NCBI RefSeq assembly: GCF_003711395.1
Contig: NZ_PJRJ01000020.1
Coordinates: 1-54,366, forward strand
From: Acinetobacter sp. B51(2017)
GTDB taxonomy: Bacteria > Pseudomonadota > Gammaproteobacteria > Pseudomonadales > Moraxellaceae
DNA: 54,366 nucleotides
Direction: 5' to 3'
The notes below the pieces were generated by a model that saw only the letters and a program-made list of their open reading frames with translations, searched no databases and was not told the origin of the DNA. The translations under genes were made by a program, and so were the position numbers. This document shows, piece by piece, positions 28,023 to 36,178 of this stretch (position 1 is the stretch's first letter; each line of letters starts with the position of its first letter).

Positions 28023-28412
28023 TTAAGCTTTGTCAGTTTGCTTGGCACGGTAGTCTTCTACCGCTGCTTTAATTGCATCTTCAGCAAGTACAGAGCAGTG
28101 TACTTTTACTGGTGGTAATGCCAGTTCAGTTGCAATGTCAATATTTTTAATTGCTTGAGCTTGATCTAAAGTTTTACCTTTTAACCATTCAGTTACCAGT
28201 GAACTTGATGCAATTGCAGAACCGCAACCATAAGTTTTAAAACGTGCTTCTTCAATCACGCCTTCGTCATTCACTTGAATTTGTAAACGCATAACGTCGC
28301 CACATGCAGGTGCACCCACCATACCTGTACCTACGTTTTCAGCATTTTTATCTAATACACCAACATTACGAGGATTTTCGTAATGATCGATCACTTTTTC
28401 GCTATAAGCCAT
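28023..28412 (-). CDS. iscU: Fe-S scaffold protein IscU
   Basis: Scaffold on which [2Fe-2S] clusters are built. The 129-residue protein has the cluster ligands C37 (APACGD, with the D39 that affects cluster release), C63 (TYGCGSA) and C106, and the HscA recognition motif LPPVK at about 99-103. It follows iscS after 103 bases and precedes iscA. Confidence 0.97.
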   Translation of the reverse strand: MAYSEKVIDHYENPRNVGVLDKNAENVGTGMVGAPACGDVMRLQIQVNDEGVIEEARFKTYGCGSAIASSSLVTEWLKGKTLDQAQAIKNIDIATELALPPVKVHCSVLAEDAIKAAVEDYRAKQTDKA

Positions 28413-28515
28413 GTTGCTTCTCCAAACCTCGGGGTCAGCGTTAATATTTAATATGAGGGTTAAAACATGAAATTCAATGAGATTGTGACACTAAAGCCAC
28501 AATCTCAAACTCAAA

Positions 28516-29733
28516 TTAGTGTTCAGTCCACTCAACTTTAGAGAGGTCAATACCTTCTTTATACATATCCCAAAGCGGAGAAAGTTCACGTAACTTCTCA
28601 ACAGCAGCTTGGGTGATGCTCAACACGTGATCAATATCTTCTTCAGTGGTGTATTTACCAAAGCTGAAGCGGATAGAGCTGTGTGCAAGCTCATCAGACA
28701 GACCAAGCGCACGTAGTACATACGAAGGCTCAAGCGTTGCTGATGTACATGCAGAACCAGATGATACGGCAGCATCTTTAAGCGCCATCATCAATGATTC
28801 ACCTTCAACAAAGTTGAAGCTTACATTTAAGTAGTTTGCTACGTTATAGGTTGGGTGACCGTTTAAGAACACTTGTTCTAAACCTTGCAAACCGTTCCAT
28901 AATTTGTCACGTAATACACGAATACGCGCTTGTTCTGCAGCTAGGTTTTTACCTGCAAGTTCAAATGCTTCACCCATACCCACGATTTGGTGAGTCGCAA
29001 TTGTACCTGAACGCATACCACGCTCATGACCACCACCATGCATTTGCGCTTTTAGACGTACACGTGGTTGACGGCGAACGTAAAGTGCACCAATACCTTT
29101 AGGACCATAGATTTTATGCGCTGAGAAGCTCATTAAATCAATTTTCATGGTTGAAAGGTCGATTTCAACTTTACCTGCTGCTTGAGCTGCATCAACGTGG
29201 AAGAAAATTTTCTTCGCGCGAGTGATCTCACCAATTGCAGCAACGTCAGTAATGGTACCGATTTCGTTATTGACCATCATCAGTGATACTAAAATTGTAT
29301 CTGGACGAATCGCAGCTTCCACCATCTCAGGAGTAATTAAACCTGTTTGTGGTTGAGGCTCAAGATAAGTGATCTCAAAACCTTCAGATTCAAGCTCACG
29401 GCATGTATCTAAAATTGCTTTATGTTCAATTTTAGAGGTAATAATGTGCTTACCTTTTGAACCGTAGAACTGTGCTATGCCTTTAAGCGCTAAGTTATCT
29501 GATTCTGTTGCACCAGAAGTCCACACAATCTCACGTGGATCAGCTTTGATTAGGTTCGCCACTTGTTCACGGGCATATTCTACTTTTTCTTCTGCTTGCC
29601 AGCCATAAGCATGTGAGCGAGATGCTGCATTACCAAAAGTACCTTCAAACGTAAGGCACTCTACCATGCGTTCTGCAACTTGAGGGTCAACAGGAGTTGT
29701 TGCTGCGTAATCAAGATAAATCGGACGTTTCAT
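28516..29733 (-). CDS. iscS: Cysteine desulfurase IscS
   Basis: PLP enzyme that supplies persulfide sulfur for Fe-S clusters and tRNA thiolation. With the start at ATG 29731-29733 ([17 protein letters not shown]) it has 405 residues, as expected. The PLP lysine is K207 in [10 protein letters not shown] and the catalytic cysteine is C329 in [11 protein letters not shown]. The open frame extends upstream to 29814, but that part overlaps iscR. Only one base separates the iscR stop from this ATG (TGACATG), so translation is probably coupled; AGGT lies about 10 bases upstream. Confidence 0.97.
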   Translation of the reverse strand: MKRPIYLDYAATTPVDPQVAERMVECLTFEGTFGNAASRSHAYGWQAEEKVEYAREQVANLIKADPREIVWTSGATESDNLALKGIAQFYGSKGKHIITSKIEHKAILDTCRELESEGFEITYLEPQPQTGLITPEMVEAAIRPDTILVSLMMVNNEIGTITDVAAIGEITRAKKIFFHVDAAQAAGKVEIDLSTMKIDLMSFSAHKIYGPKGIGALYVRRQPRVRLKAQMHGGGHERGMRSGTIATHQIVGMGEAFELAGKNLAAEQARIRVLRDKLWNGLQGLEQVFLNGHPTYNVANYLNVSFNFVEGESLMMALKDAAVSSGSACTSATLEPSYVLRALGLSDELAHSSIRFSFGKYTTEEDIDHVLSITQAAVEKLRELSPLWDMYKEGIDLSKVEWTEH

Positions 29734-29734
29734 G

Positions 29735-30208
29735 TCAAATACCTGTAACCGATAAAAGGGCTGAATCAAAAGATGCTGAATTTTGGCGAATGGCAACGGT
29801 TTGTACGTTGTCACGGGCGATTAAGTCAGCAAGTGAGATTTTTGCAAGATAATCGGCGATGTGATGGGAGAGTTCCTGCCATAAATCGTGAGTTAAGCAC
29901 ATTGCACCATTTTGGCAATTACCTTTATGGTCACAACGTGTCGCGTCTACGGTTTCATTTACAGCCTCAATGATTTCTAACACGGTAATATCATCTGCAC
30001 TACGCGCTAAATGGTAACCACCATTGGCACCTCGCACACTAGACACTAGGCCGTGACGCTTGAGCTTCGCAAATAACTGCTCTAAATAAGCAACAGAAAT
30101 CGTTTGGCGTGCTGCAATTTCAGCAAGCGTGATCGTTTGTTCAGTTGGCTGCAAAGCTAAGTCAAGGAGTGCAGTCACTGCGTAGCGACCGCGAGTTGTT
30201 AAGCGCAT
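29735..30208 (-). CDS. iscR: Fe-S-dependent transcriptional regulator IscR
   Basis: Rrf2-family repressor that senses Fe-S status through a [2Fe-2S] cluster and represses its own operon. The 157-residue protein, started at ATG 30208 ([19 protein letters not shown]), has a winged helix at about 1-70 and the cluster ligands C92, C98, C104 with H107 in the CX5CX5CX2H spacing of E. coli IscR. It is the first gene of the isc operon and lies under a promoter with an IscR-type operator. Confidence 0.96.
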   Translation of the reverse strand: MRLTTRGRYAVTALLDLALQPTEQTITLAEIAARQTISVAYLEQLFAKLKRHGLVSSVRGANGGYHLARSADDITVLEIIEAVNETVDATRCDHKGNCQNGAMCLTHDLWQELSHHIADYLAKISLADLIARDNVQTVAIRQNSASFDSALLSVTGI

Positions 30209-30241
30209 GATTCGATACACATGTTAAGACTAGATAAGGTG

Positions 30242-30274
30242 ATTTTAAGAATCCTGACTAAAATAGTCAAGTTT
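30242..30274 (-). promoter_or_regulatory. isc operon promoter overlapped by an IscR type 1 operator
   Basis: On the minus strand TTGACT (30270-30265) and TAAAAT (30247-30242) are separated by exactly 17 bases, a strong sigma70 promoter. The palindrome GACTATTTTAGTC (30268-30256) overlaps the -35 box and the spacer. It matches the core of the known type 1 IscR consensus GACT-RWWWY-AGTC perfectly, and the flanks match in most positions. This predicts cluster-dependent autorepression. The transcript would start about 27 bases before the iscR ATG. Confidence 0.85.
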
Positions 30275-30320
30275 TTTTATTGGGCGAAAATTGCTTTTAA
30301 TTTTTTAGAAAATGAATACT

Positions 30321-30965
30321 TTATGCGAAGAAAATAGTATACAACAATATTACAATTAAAAGCAGTATCAGGCTTGAAAATATAAAATTTAAGCGTTTTT
30401 GCTTGCTTTGTAAGTGACGAACACGGTTTTTATATTGTTTAAGTTCAACTTGTAAACGATTAATTTGCGTGCGTTGATCATCAATTTTTTCTAATAAAGG
30501 ATGAATGCGCTGTTTAGAAGAGACTAAATCCGTACTCTCTGAAGGCTCTTTAAGCCATTGTTTCCAGTCAGACAATACTTTAGGTAAACTAAACATTAAA
30601 GCTAAGTCGCGAAATTCATCTTTTAAGGTTACATCGCCTTGGATACGCATTGCACGAATACTGCGCTTATTACCCATAACAAAGATTTTGACTAAATCCA
30701 TTAACGTGGTACGGATGTCTAGATCGACAGCTTGGCTTGGTGCTTGGGTATCAAACAAAATACCATTTTGGTTGAATTCAACATAAAAGTCGAAGTAGGG
30801 CACATAACTGTTAATTTTTAGGCGAATATTTTGGTCTACGAATTTTTGAGCTTGGTGAGCAATAACAGGGTCGTGTTGTAATACAAAAGTAAATAAAGTT
30901 TCAAGCGCGACCATGCTCATCTCTAGAATCACGGGTGCTTGTTGCTTCTTATTACGTTGACTCAT
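30321..30965 (-). CDS. SCP2/UbiJ-like protein with C-terminal membrane anchor
   Basis: A 214-residue protein. Residues about 15-135 resemble an SCP2 sterol-carrier-type lipid-binding domain of the UbiJ kind: short helix (MSMVALETLFTFVLQHDP), beta sheet with RLKINSYVPYFDFYVEF, a dipped loop, and the characteristic RIQGDVTLKDEFRDL followed by a W-x2-W-L segment. A coiled coil (about 155-190) and one hydrophobic C-terminal segment (FIFSSLILLLIVILLYTIFF) follow, giving a tail-anchored layout. True UbiJ lies with ubiE and ubiB in other gammaproteobacteria; neither is here. It is divergent from the phasin gene. The call is from pattern resemblance. Confidence 0.6.
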   Translation of the reverse strand: MSQRNKKQQAPVILEMSMVALETLFTFVLQHDPVIAHQAQKFVDQNIRLKINSYVPYFDFYVEFNQNGILFDTQAPSQAVDLDIRTTLMDLVKIFVMGNKRSIRAMRIQGDVTLKDEFRDLALMFSLPKVLSDWKQWLKEPSESTDLVSSKQRIHPLLEKIDDQRTQINRLQVELKQYKNRVRHLQSKQKRLNFIFSSLILLLIVILLYTIFFA

Positions 30966-31109
30966 AAACCATCCTTGCCCAATAAATAGAAATTCGCCAC
31001 AGCTTTGTAGAACAGTTTTACAAAACGTTCAAGTGTTAGCTTTGCTATTATAAGATAAATCCACTTTTTGATGTTAAAACCGTACACAAAATAAGCAAGG
31101 AGGCAACGT

Positions 31110-31580
31110 ATGCCAACACAACAGCAGGATAAAAACACACAAAATAGCCTAAGTAATATAGACTCACATGAGAAACCTAAACGTCTAGAAAATACACGCA
31201 AAAATATGCTGGATTTTCGTAAATATACTCAGCAAATTTGGCTAGCAGGTTTAGGTGCATTTTCACGTGCTGAAGAAGAGGGTTCTAAACTCTTTGAAAA
31301 TTTAGTAAAGATGGGTGAAGAACTTGAATCAAATATTGCTGAAAGTGCAAAAACAGCGCTAGAGACAGTAAAAAATACCCCAAAAGCAAGCGATGAGCCG
31401 CCAGAAAAGCTTGATAAAGGTTGGGATCAGCGCGTGCAGCAATCTCTAAATAAAGTTGGCCTTGCGACACATAAGGATATTCAATATTTAGAACAACTTA
31501 TTTTACAGTTACATCATAAGGTTGATGCCTTGGCACAAGAAAATCAACAACTCAAGCAGCAATTGCATCCTAAACCTTAA
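31110..31580 (+). CDS. Phasin (PHA granule-associated protein family)
   Basis: A 156-residue amphipathic helical protein. The phasin block KYTQQIWLAGLGAFSRAEEEG (about 38-58) is typical of the PhaF/PhaI-type family that coats polyhydroxyalkanoate granules and sometimes binds other surfaces. A proline-containing hinge (PKASDEPPEK) separates it from a C-terminal coiled coil rich in Gln and Leu. A perfect AGGAGG precedes the ATG, suggesting good expression. No phaC or phaB lies beside it; a PhaC-like hydrolase lies 8 kb downstream on the other strand. Confidence 0.82.
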   Translation: MPTQQQDKNTQNSLSNIDSHEKPKRLENTRKNMLDFRKYTQQIWLAGLGAFSRAEEEGSKLFENLVKMGEELESNIAESAKTALETVKNTPKASDEPPEKLDKGWDQRVQQSLNKVGLATHKDIQYLEQLILQLHHKVDALAQENQQLKQQLHPKP

Positions 31581-31640
31581 GCTTTAGTCGCACAGGATTT
31601 CTTTATTTTTATTATTTTTAATAAAAGCAGCAAGATAGTA

Positions 31641-31670
31641 TTGCGTTTTGCACTAAAGCATTGCTATAAA
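31641..31670 (+). promoter_or_regulatory. Possible promoter of hup
   Basis: TTGCGT (31641-31646) and TATAAA (31665-31670) are 18 bases apart in the 156-base gap before the HU gene. Prediction by eye only. Confidence 0.35.
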
Positions 31671-31736
31671 GGCGTTATACAGGTTTTTAGTTATAGTTTA
31701 GATCTTGAATAAAGAGATTAAGAGGACGTAATTTTC

Positions 31737-32009
31737 ATGAATAAATCAGAATTAATCGATGCAATTGCAGAGAATGGTGGACTGTCAAAAACTGATGCGG
31801 GTAAAGCATTGGATGCAACAATTGCGTCAATTACAACTGCACTAAAAGCAGGTGATACAGTTACTTTAGTCGGTTTTGGTACTTTTGCAGTAAAAGAACG
31901 CGCTGCACGCACAGGTCGTAACCCACAAACTGGCGAAACTTTAGAAATTAAAGCCAGCAAAGTTCCAGGTTTTAAAGCAGGTAAAGGCTTAAAAGATGCA
32001 ATCGCGTAA
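31737..32009 (+). CDS. hup: DNA-binding protein HU
   Basis: Small histone-like nucleoid protein that bends DNA. The 90-residue sequence begins [21 protein letters not shown] and carries the HU/IHF arm signature [22 protein letters not shown]. It is of the HU and not the IHF type by sequence and length. AGAGGACG lies before the ATG. The position immediately before ppiD is the same as that of hupB in E. coli. Confidence 0.95.
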   Translation: MNKSELIDAIAENGGLSKTDAGKALDATIASITTALKAGDTVTLVGFGTFAVKERAARTGRNPQTGETLEIKASKVPGFKAGKGLKDAIA

Positions 32010-32025
32010 GCCCTGTTGTGTTTAA

Positions 32026-32049
32026 GGACGCGCTCAGGCGCGTTTTTTT
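32026..32049 (+). terminator. Terminator of hup
   Basis: ACGCGC pairs with GCGCGT around TCAG (32028-32043), followed by seven T. Confidence 0.88.
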
Positions 32050-32137
32050 ATGAAATCACGGTTTTTGTACCGTACGACGATTCATTCAATAGGGGTTTTC
32101 GGTTAAAATTCCCCGCAAATAAAATATTGGAATACTT

Positions 32138-34003
32138 ATGGAAGCTTTTCGCAAAGTTATTAAGGGTTGGCTAGGTAAAGTCCTGCTGGTGTTGTTTTTA
32201 ACCCCTTTAGCGCTTGTAGGTATTGAAGGATATTTTAGCGGTGGCAAATCTGAAGACACGGCTCAATTGGTCAATGGCGATGAAATTTCTAAAAAAGAAT
32301 TAGAAGCACTTACCAAGTCGTTTAAACAGCAATATCTATCTTATGTGAATGGTGATGAGACTTTGCTCAATGAGCGTTTTATTGAAAATAAAGCCTTAGA
32401 TAGCTTAGTAGCCCGTACCTTACTATTACAGCAAGCACAAAAACTAGGTATTTCTTTAAGCGATGCGCAAATTGAACAAATGATCGCGCAACAACCGAGC
32501 TTTCAAGAAAATGGTCAATTTTCAGAAACTTTGTATGCCAATTACTTGCGTTCTGTAGGGATGACGAGCCAAAGCTTAATTGCGAATTTACGCCAAGATC
32601 ACGCCTTAAAAATGTTGAGTAATTCATTTTTAGAACATGCGTTGGTGAGCAAAAATGATATTCAGCAAATTGTAAACTTACAAACTGAACAGCGTACTTT
32701 ACATTTGGCTAGCATTAAACTTGATGACTATAAAAAAGCAGTTCAAGTTTCTGAACAAGACATCACCAATTACTATAACCAACATAAAAATACCTTTAAG
32801 CAAGTAGCCAGTGTGGATGTGGACTATATTGTGTTCACACCAAGCAGTATGAGTACAGCACAACCCACTGTAACTGCAGCAGAGCTACAAGCAGCATATG
32901 ATAAGTTTGTGGCATCTCAACAAAGCAATGCTCCAGCACAAGTGAAACATATCTTAGTGACTTTAGATGGGCGTTCTGAAGCTGAAGCTAAACAGCGTGC
33001 AACAGCGGCACAAGCAGAAATTGCCAAAGGGGCAACATTTGCAGCCACTGCACAAAAATATTCAGAAGATCCAGATTCTAAAGCCAAAGGCGGTGTGATT
33101 GAAGGGTATGCCAAAGGTGTATTTGGCGATGATTTTGATCAAGCGGTAGCAGCCAGCAAAGCAGGCCAAGTTGATGTTGTGAAAACTCAATATGGTTTCC
33201 ATGTTATTCAAGCGCAAGCAGCAGCTATCAATGTGCCAAGCTTGGCGCAAGAAAAGCCACGTTTAGAGGCGGAAATCTTAAAAACAAAACAAGCGAATGC
33301 TTTCTCTGACCGTGTCAATGCTTTAAATGAATTGGTAATTAGCAGCGATGCCTTAGATGTTGTGTCGCAAGAAGTGAAAGGCACTCAAGTACAAAGCTTA
33401 AAAGGCATGACTTTAAGTACACAGCATCCTGTATTAAGTGATCCAAATGTAAAAACTAAGCTGTTTAATAGTGATGTACAAAATGGTGACCGCAATGCCT
33501 CAAGCAGTATTCAGTTAGCCAATGGTGATGTGGCTTGGGTTAAAGTCCGTGATTACCATGCGGCTGGTGTGCAAAGCTTAGTGGAAGCTATGCCACGCGT
33601 AAAAGCCACATTAATTGAGAAAAAAGCCGCTGCTGCTGCAACTGCTAAAATTCAAGCTGCATTAAATGACTTTAAAACTCAGCCCGCAGCCCAAGTTCGC
33701 GCTAAGCATGCTATCGACTTTGTAGATGCAGGTACATTTGCACGCTCACAAGGCTTATTAAAGCGTGATGTAGAGCGCGCTGCATTTAGTGTCTTGCCAC
33801 CAAAAGAAGGTCATTGGTCAGTGACCACGGCGACTTTACCCAATGAATTGATTGTCGTAGGTGTTTCTAAGGTACAAAAGACTACCGATGCTTTAGCACC
33901 AGAGGCAGTACAAGAGCTCGCGAGTTTGTATCAAAAGTTGCGTGCTGAACAAGAATTAGATGATTACACCCGTTATCTAAAATCTAAAGCCAAAATTAAA
34001 TAA
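32138..34003 (+). CDS. ppiD: Periplasmic folding chaperone PpiD
   Basis: Membrane-anchored parvulin-type prolyl isomerase that assists proteins leaving the Sec translocon. The 621-residue protein has an N-terminal anchor (about 12-30, WLGKVLLVLFLTPLALVGI), a SurA_N-like helical domain, and a PpiC domain at about 267-355 (QVKHILVTLDGRSEAEA ... YGFHVIQAQ). A second, degenerate domain fills the C-terminal part. The length matches E. coli PpiD (623). The location after hup is conserved. It ends at a strong terminator. Confidence 0.92.
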   Translation: MEAFRKVIKGWLGKVLLVLFLTPLALVGIEGYFSGGKSEDTAQLVNGDEISKKELEALTKSFKQQYLSYVNGDETLLNERFIENKALDSLVARTLLLQQAQKLGISLSDAQIEQMIAQQPSFQENGQFSETLYANYLRSVGMTSQSLIANLRQDHALKMLSNSFLEHALVSKNDIQQIVNLQTEQRTLHLASIKLDDYKKAVQVSEQDITNYYNQHKNTFKQVASVDVDYIVFTPSSMSTAQPTVTAAELQAAYDKFVASQQSNAPAQVKHILVTLDGRSEAEAKQRATAAQAEIAKGATFAATAQKYSEDPDSKAKGGVIEGYAKGVFGDDFDQAVAASKAGQVDVVKTQYGFHVIQAQAAAINVPSLAQEKPRLEAEILKTKQANAFSDRVNALNELVISSDALDVVSQEVKGTQVQSLKGMTLSTQHPVLSDPNVKTKLFNSDVQNGDRNASSSIQLANGDVAWVKVRDYHAAGVQSLVEAMPRVKATLIEKKAAAAATAKIQAALNDFKTQPAAQVRAKHAIDFVDAGTFARSQGLLKRDVERAAFSVLPPKEGHWSVTTATLPNELIVVGVSKVQKTTDALAPEAVQELASLYQKLRAEQELDDYTRYLKSKAKIK

Positions 34004-34035
34004 TAAAAAAACCAGCCCTCGGGCTGGTTTTTTTA
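34004..34035. terminator. Bidirectional terminator between ppiD and the DUF2797 gene
   Basis: AAAAACCAGCCC (34007-34018) pairs with GGGCTGGTTTTT (34021-34032) around TC, with T-runs on both strands. Confidence 0.93.
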
Positions 34036-34905
34036 TTCGCTACGAATACAGAGCTCATAACCGGTATATTTACGAATGTTAATGACACCGTTATCTAAAA
34101 TTAAATACTGACCTTTAATGCCTTGTAACTTGCCACGAATTTTCGGGGTTTTATCCAAATTATGTGATTTAATTTTTTCAGGATAGGCTGCCACAGGATA
34201 GATAAACTCTCGTGGACGCTCATGCTCTAGAATCTCTAAGCCTTCGTTAAAATCCAGACTCATACTAAATTCATCACGAATCATGGCAATTTGTGGGGCA
34301 AAATCATCTAAGAGTTGATCGCGAACTGTAATGAGATCAAGTGGAGGCGCTTCACCTTTCAGTAATTTACGCCAATCGGTTTTATCAGCCACTTCGGCCC
34401 CAAACATCACCTCTAATTGCCCTGATAAACGACGTGAGCCGACTTGCATAATTGGTAATGCTTGCGTCGCGCCTTGATCGAGCCAACGGGTTGGCATTTG
34501 TCCTAAACGGGTAATCCCGACTTTTAATGCACTAGAATTGGCTAAATACACAATATGCGGTTGGAAACACACCTCTTGGGCAAATTGCTCTTCACGGCAG
34601 GTGCCTAAATGATAATGACAGGTCTCAGGCTTCATAATGCACATATCGCAAGACGCTTTGGTTTTAAAACATTTAAAGCAATGTCCTTGAGAATAAGACT
34701 TCGGCGTTTTTTGACCGCAAGACACACAATAAATATTGCCACTCCATTCCAGTTCAATTTCTTGACCTAAAACGAAAGGTAGATCAATTTTTGTGCGATC
34801 TAGAATAAATTTGTACTCAACATTTGCCTTGTGTGTTTGTTGATCAGTTACACTAACGTCTTGCAAACCGGCATGCATTTTATGGCAAATGCCTTGATAT
34901 TCCAT
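34033..34905 (-). CDS. DUF2797 protein with zinc-cysteine cluster and GIY-YIG-like segment
   Basis: I start at ATG 34903-34905 (MEYQGICHKMH), which has GTGAG upstream, instead of the GTG at 34917. The 290-residue protein has pairs of cysteines (CVSCGQ, CFKCF, CDMC, then CHYHLGTC) that look like a zinc-binding region at about 58-105. Then comes HIVYLANSSALKVGITR followed by RWLDQGA, resembling the first half of a GIY-YIG-type fold (Y-x-K-V-G). Families named DUF2797 have this layout. The function is unknown; nucleic acid binding or cleavage is a guess. Confidence 0.75.
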   Translation of the reverse strand: MEYQGICHKMHAGLQDVSVTDQQTHKANVEYKFILDRTKIDLPFVLGQEIELEWSGNIYCVSCGQKTPKSYSQGHCFKCFKTKASCDMCIMKPETCHYHLGTCREEQFAQEVCFQPHIVYLANSSALKVGITRLGQMPTRWLDQGATQALPIMQVGSRRLSGQLEVMFGAEVADKTDWRKLLKGEAPPLDLITVRDQLLDDFAPQIAMIRDEFSMSLDFNEGLEILEHERPREFIYPVAAYPEKIKSHNLDKTPKIRGKLQGIKGQYLILDNGVINIRKYTGYELCIRSE

Positions 34906-34940
34906 ATAAATACTCACTGAATGAAAAAGAGGATGTGCTC

Positions 34941-35405
34941 ATGGCTGAGGAAAGTGTCATCACGTTAATGCTAGACGATTTATCCAAGGTGCAGCCGATC
35001 ACCACAGCCTTATGTCTAGGGCAGGACTTAAGCGAGATTGCCCCTAAACTTGCTTGGCAATATTTTAACGTATCCGAGTTTTTAAATCTGCCTTTTCAGC
35101 AGCGTCATGATGTGGCGCTAGTGATCTTAACCAGCCCAGAGATGCAGCAATATACTGTTCAGCAAAAATCACAACTGTTGGTTAAACTGCGTGATTTAAT
35201 GGCGAAGCGTATTGTGGTGGTTGCTGCATTAAGCGATGAAAAACTCCTACGAGCACTAGGCTTTACCCAACTGATTGATAAAACGAGCCATGCACATGAT
35301 TTTGCTTTATGGCAATTTAATATTTTAACCTATAAGCATGTGCCAGATTGGTTGAATGCTAAGTTTTGGGCCAATCCTGAAAATTGGGATAAATTTCGTT
35401 GGTAA
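34941..35405 (+). CDS. DUF6231-like protein of unknown function
   Basis: Start chosen at ATG 34941 (MAEESVITLMLDDL) because AGAGG lies 8 bases upstream; the frame extends to a GTG at 34935. The 154-residue protein has a Rossmann-like alternation (LVILTSPEM, RIVVVAAL) and a very characteristic aromatic C-terminus (PDWLNAKFWANPENWDKFRW) that I associate with DUF6231. The function is unknown. It is divergent from the DUF2797 gene, and the two starts are only 35 bases apart, so their promoters must overlap the coding ends. Confidence 0.7.
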   Translation: MAEESVITLMLDDLSKVQPITTALCLGQDLSEIAPKLAWQYFNVSEFLNLPFQQRHDVALVILTSPEMQQYTVQQKSQLLVKLRDLMAKRIVVVAALSDEKLLRALGFTQLIDKTSHAHDFALWQFNILTYKHVPDWLNAKFWANPENWDKFRW

Positions 35406-35495
35406 GCTTGCAAATCTTAACAAAGCAGTCAAGGAAAAACTTTACAAAATACGTATGCTGAAAGAGAGGGATTTGACAAAAATTAGGCAGTTGAA

Positions 35496-36116
35496 ATGAC
35501 AAATTTAAGCAATATTGTAGAGATTTTGGCTAAACAAGCCCTAGGTGGCAATCAACAGCAAAGCCAGCAAAATGGCTTGGGTGGTATCTTGGGCAGTGTT
35601 TTGGGTCAGCTTGGTGGACAATCCAGTCAGAACAGTGCACAAGGCGGCTTAGGGGGGATTTTAGGCAGTGTTTTAGGTCAATTAGGTGGACAGCAGCAAC
35701 CTCAAGCACAGCCGCGCAGTAATGCTGGCTTCTCAGGTGGTGGAAAAACCCTATTAATTGCTGTGTTGCCTTTGGTATTGGCTTGGATTCAAAAACAAGG
35801 CGGTTTACAAGGGGCTTTAGATAAGTTACGTGGCCAAGGTCTAAGCTCACAAGTGGAAGATTGGGTATCCACGGGTGAGGGTGCCAATGCGAGTGTGGAT
35901 CGGCAGGCTGTACAAAGCTTGTTTGATGATCAGGATGTCGAGCAAGTCGCGCAACAAGCACATACCGATAAACAAGATGTGTATGGCGCAATTTCAAAAG
36001 TCTTACCTGAGATTATTGACTCTTTAACCCCACAAGGTGAAAAGACCAGTAAGCAAGAAGCTAATGATGATATTCAACACGTATTAAATTTGGTGTCAGG
36101 TTTTTTAAAACGTTAA
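35496..36116 (+). CDS. YidB-like (DUF937) protein with tandem Gly-Leu repeat
   Basis: A 206-residue protein. The N-terminal third holds two copies of GLGGILGSVLGQLGGQ separated by a Q/S/N-rich linker. The C-terminal part, from WIQKQGGLQGALDKLRGQGL through VEDWVSTGEGANASVD to the end, resembles the YidB family (DUF937). There is a hydrophobic patch KTLLIAVLPLVLAW between them. The function is unknown. It has its own promoter region and a strong terminator. Confidence 0.75.
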   Translation: MTNLSNIVEILAKQALGGNQQQSQQNGLGGILGSVLGQLGGQSSQNSAQGGLGGILGSVLGQLGGQQQPQAQPRSNAGFSGGGKTLLIAVLPLVLAWIQKQGGLQGALDKLRGQGLSSQVEDWVSTGEGANASVDRQAVQSLFDDQDVEQVAQQAHTDKQDVYGAISKVLPEIIDSLTPQGEKTSKQEANDDIQHVLNLVSGFLKR

Positions 36117-36125
36117 GCTTAAATA

Positions 36126-36160
36126 ATAAAAAAGACCAGATTGAAATCTGGTCTTTTTTA
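36126..36160. terminator. Bidirectional terminator between the YidB-like gene and the porin
   Basis: AAAAAGACCAGATT pairs with AATCTGGTCTTTTT around GA (about 36129-36158), with T-runs on both strands. Confidence 0.92.
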
Positions 36161-36178
36161 TAAGAAGTTGTGCCGAGC

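Noticed and set aside
29734..29814. N-terminal extension of IscS
   Set aside because: It overlaps iscR, and IscS proteins start at the [14 protein letters not shown] position.
30966..31109. Search for tRNA or small RNA between the SCP2-like and phasin genes
   Set aside because: No cloverleaf or strong hairpin is visible; the gap fits two divergent promoters.
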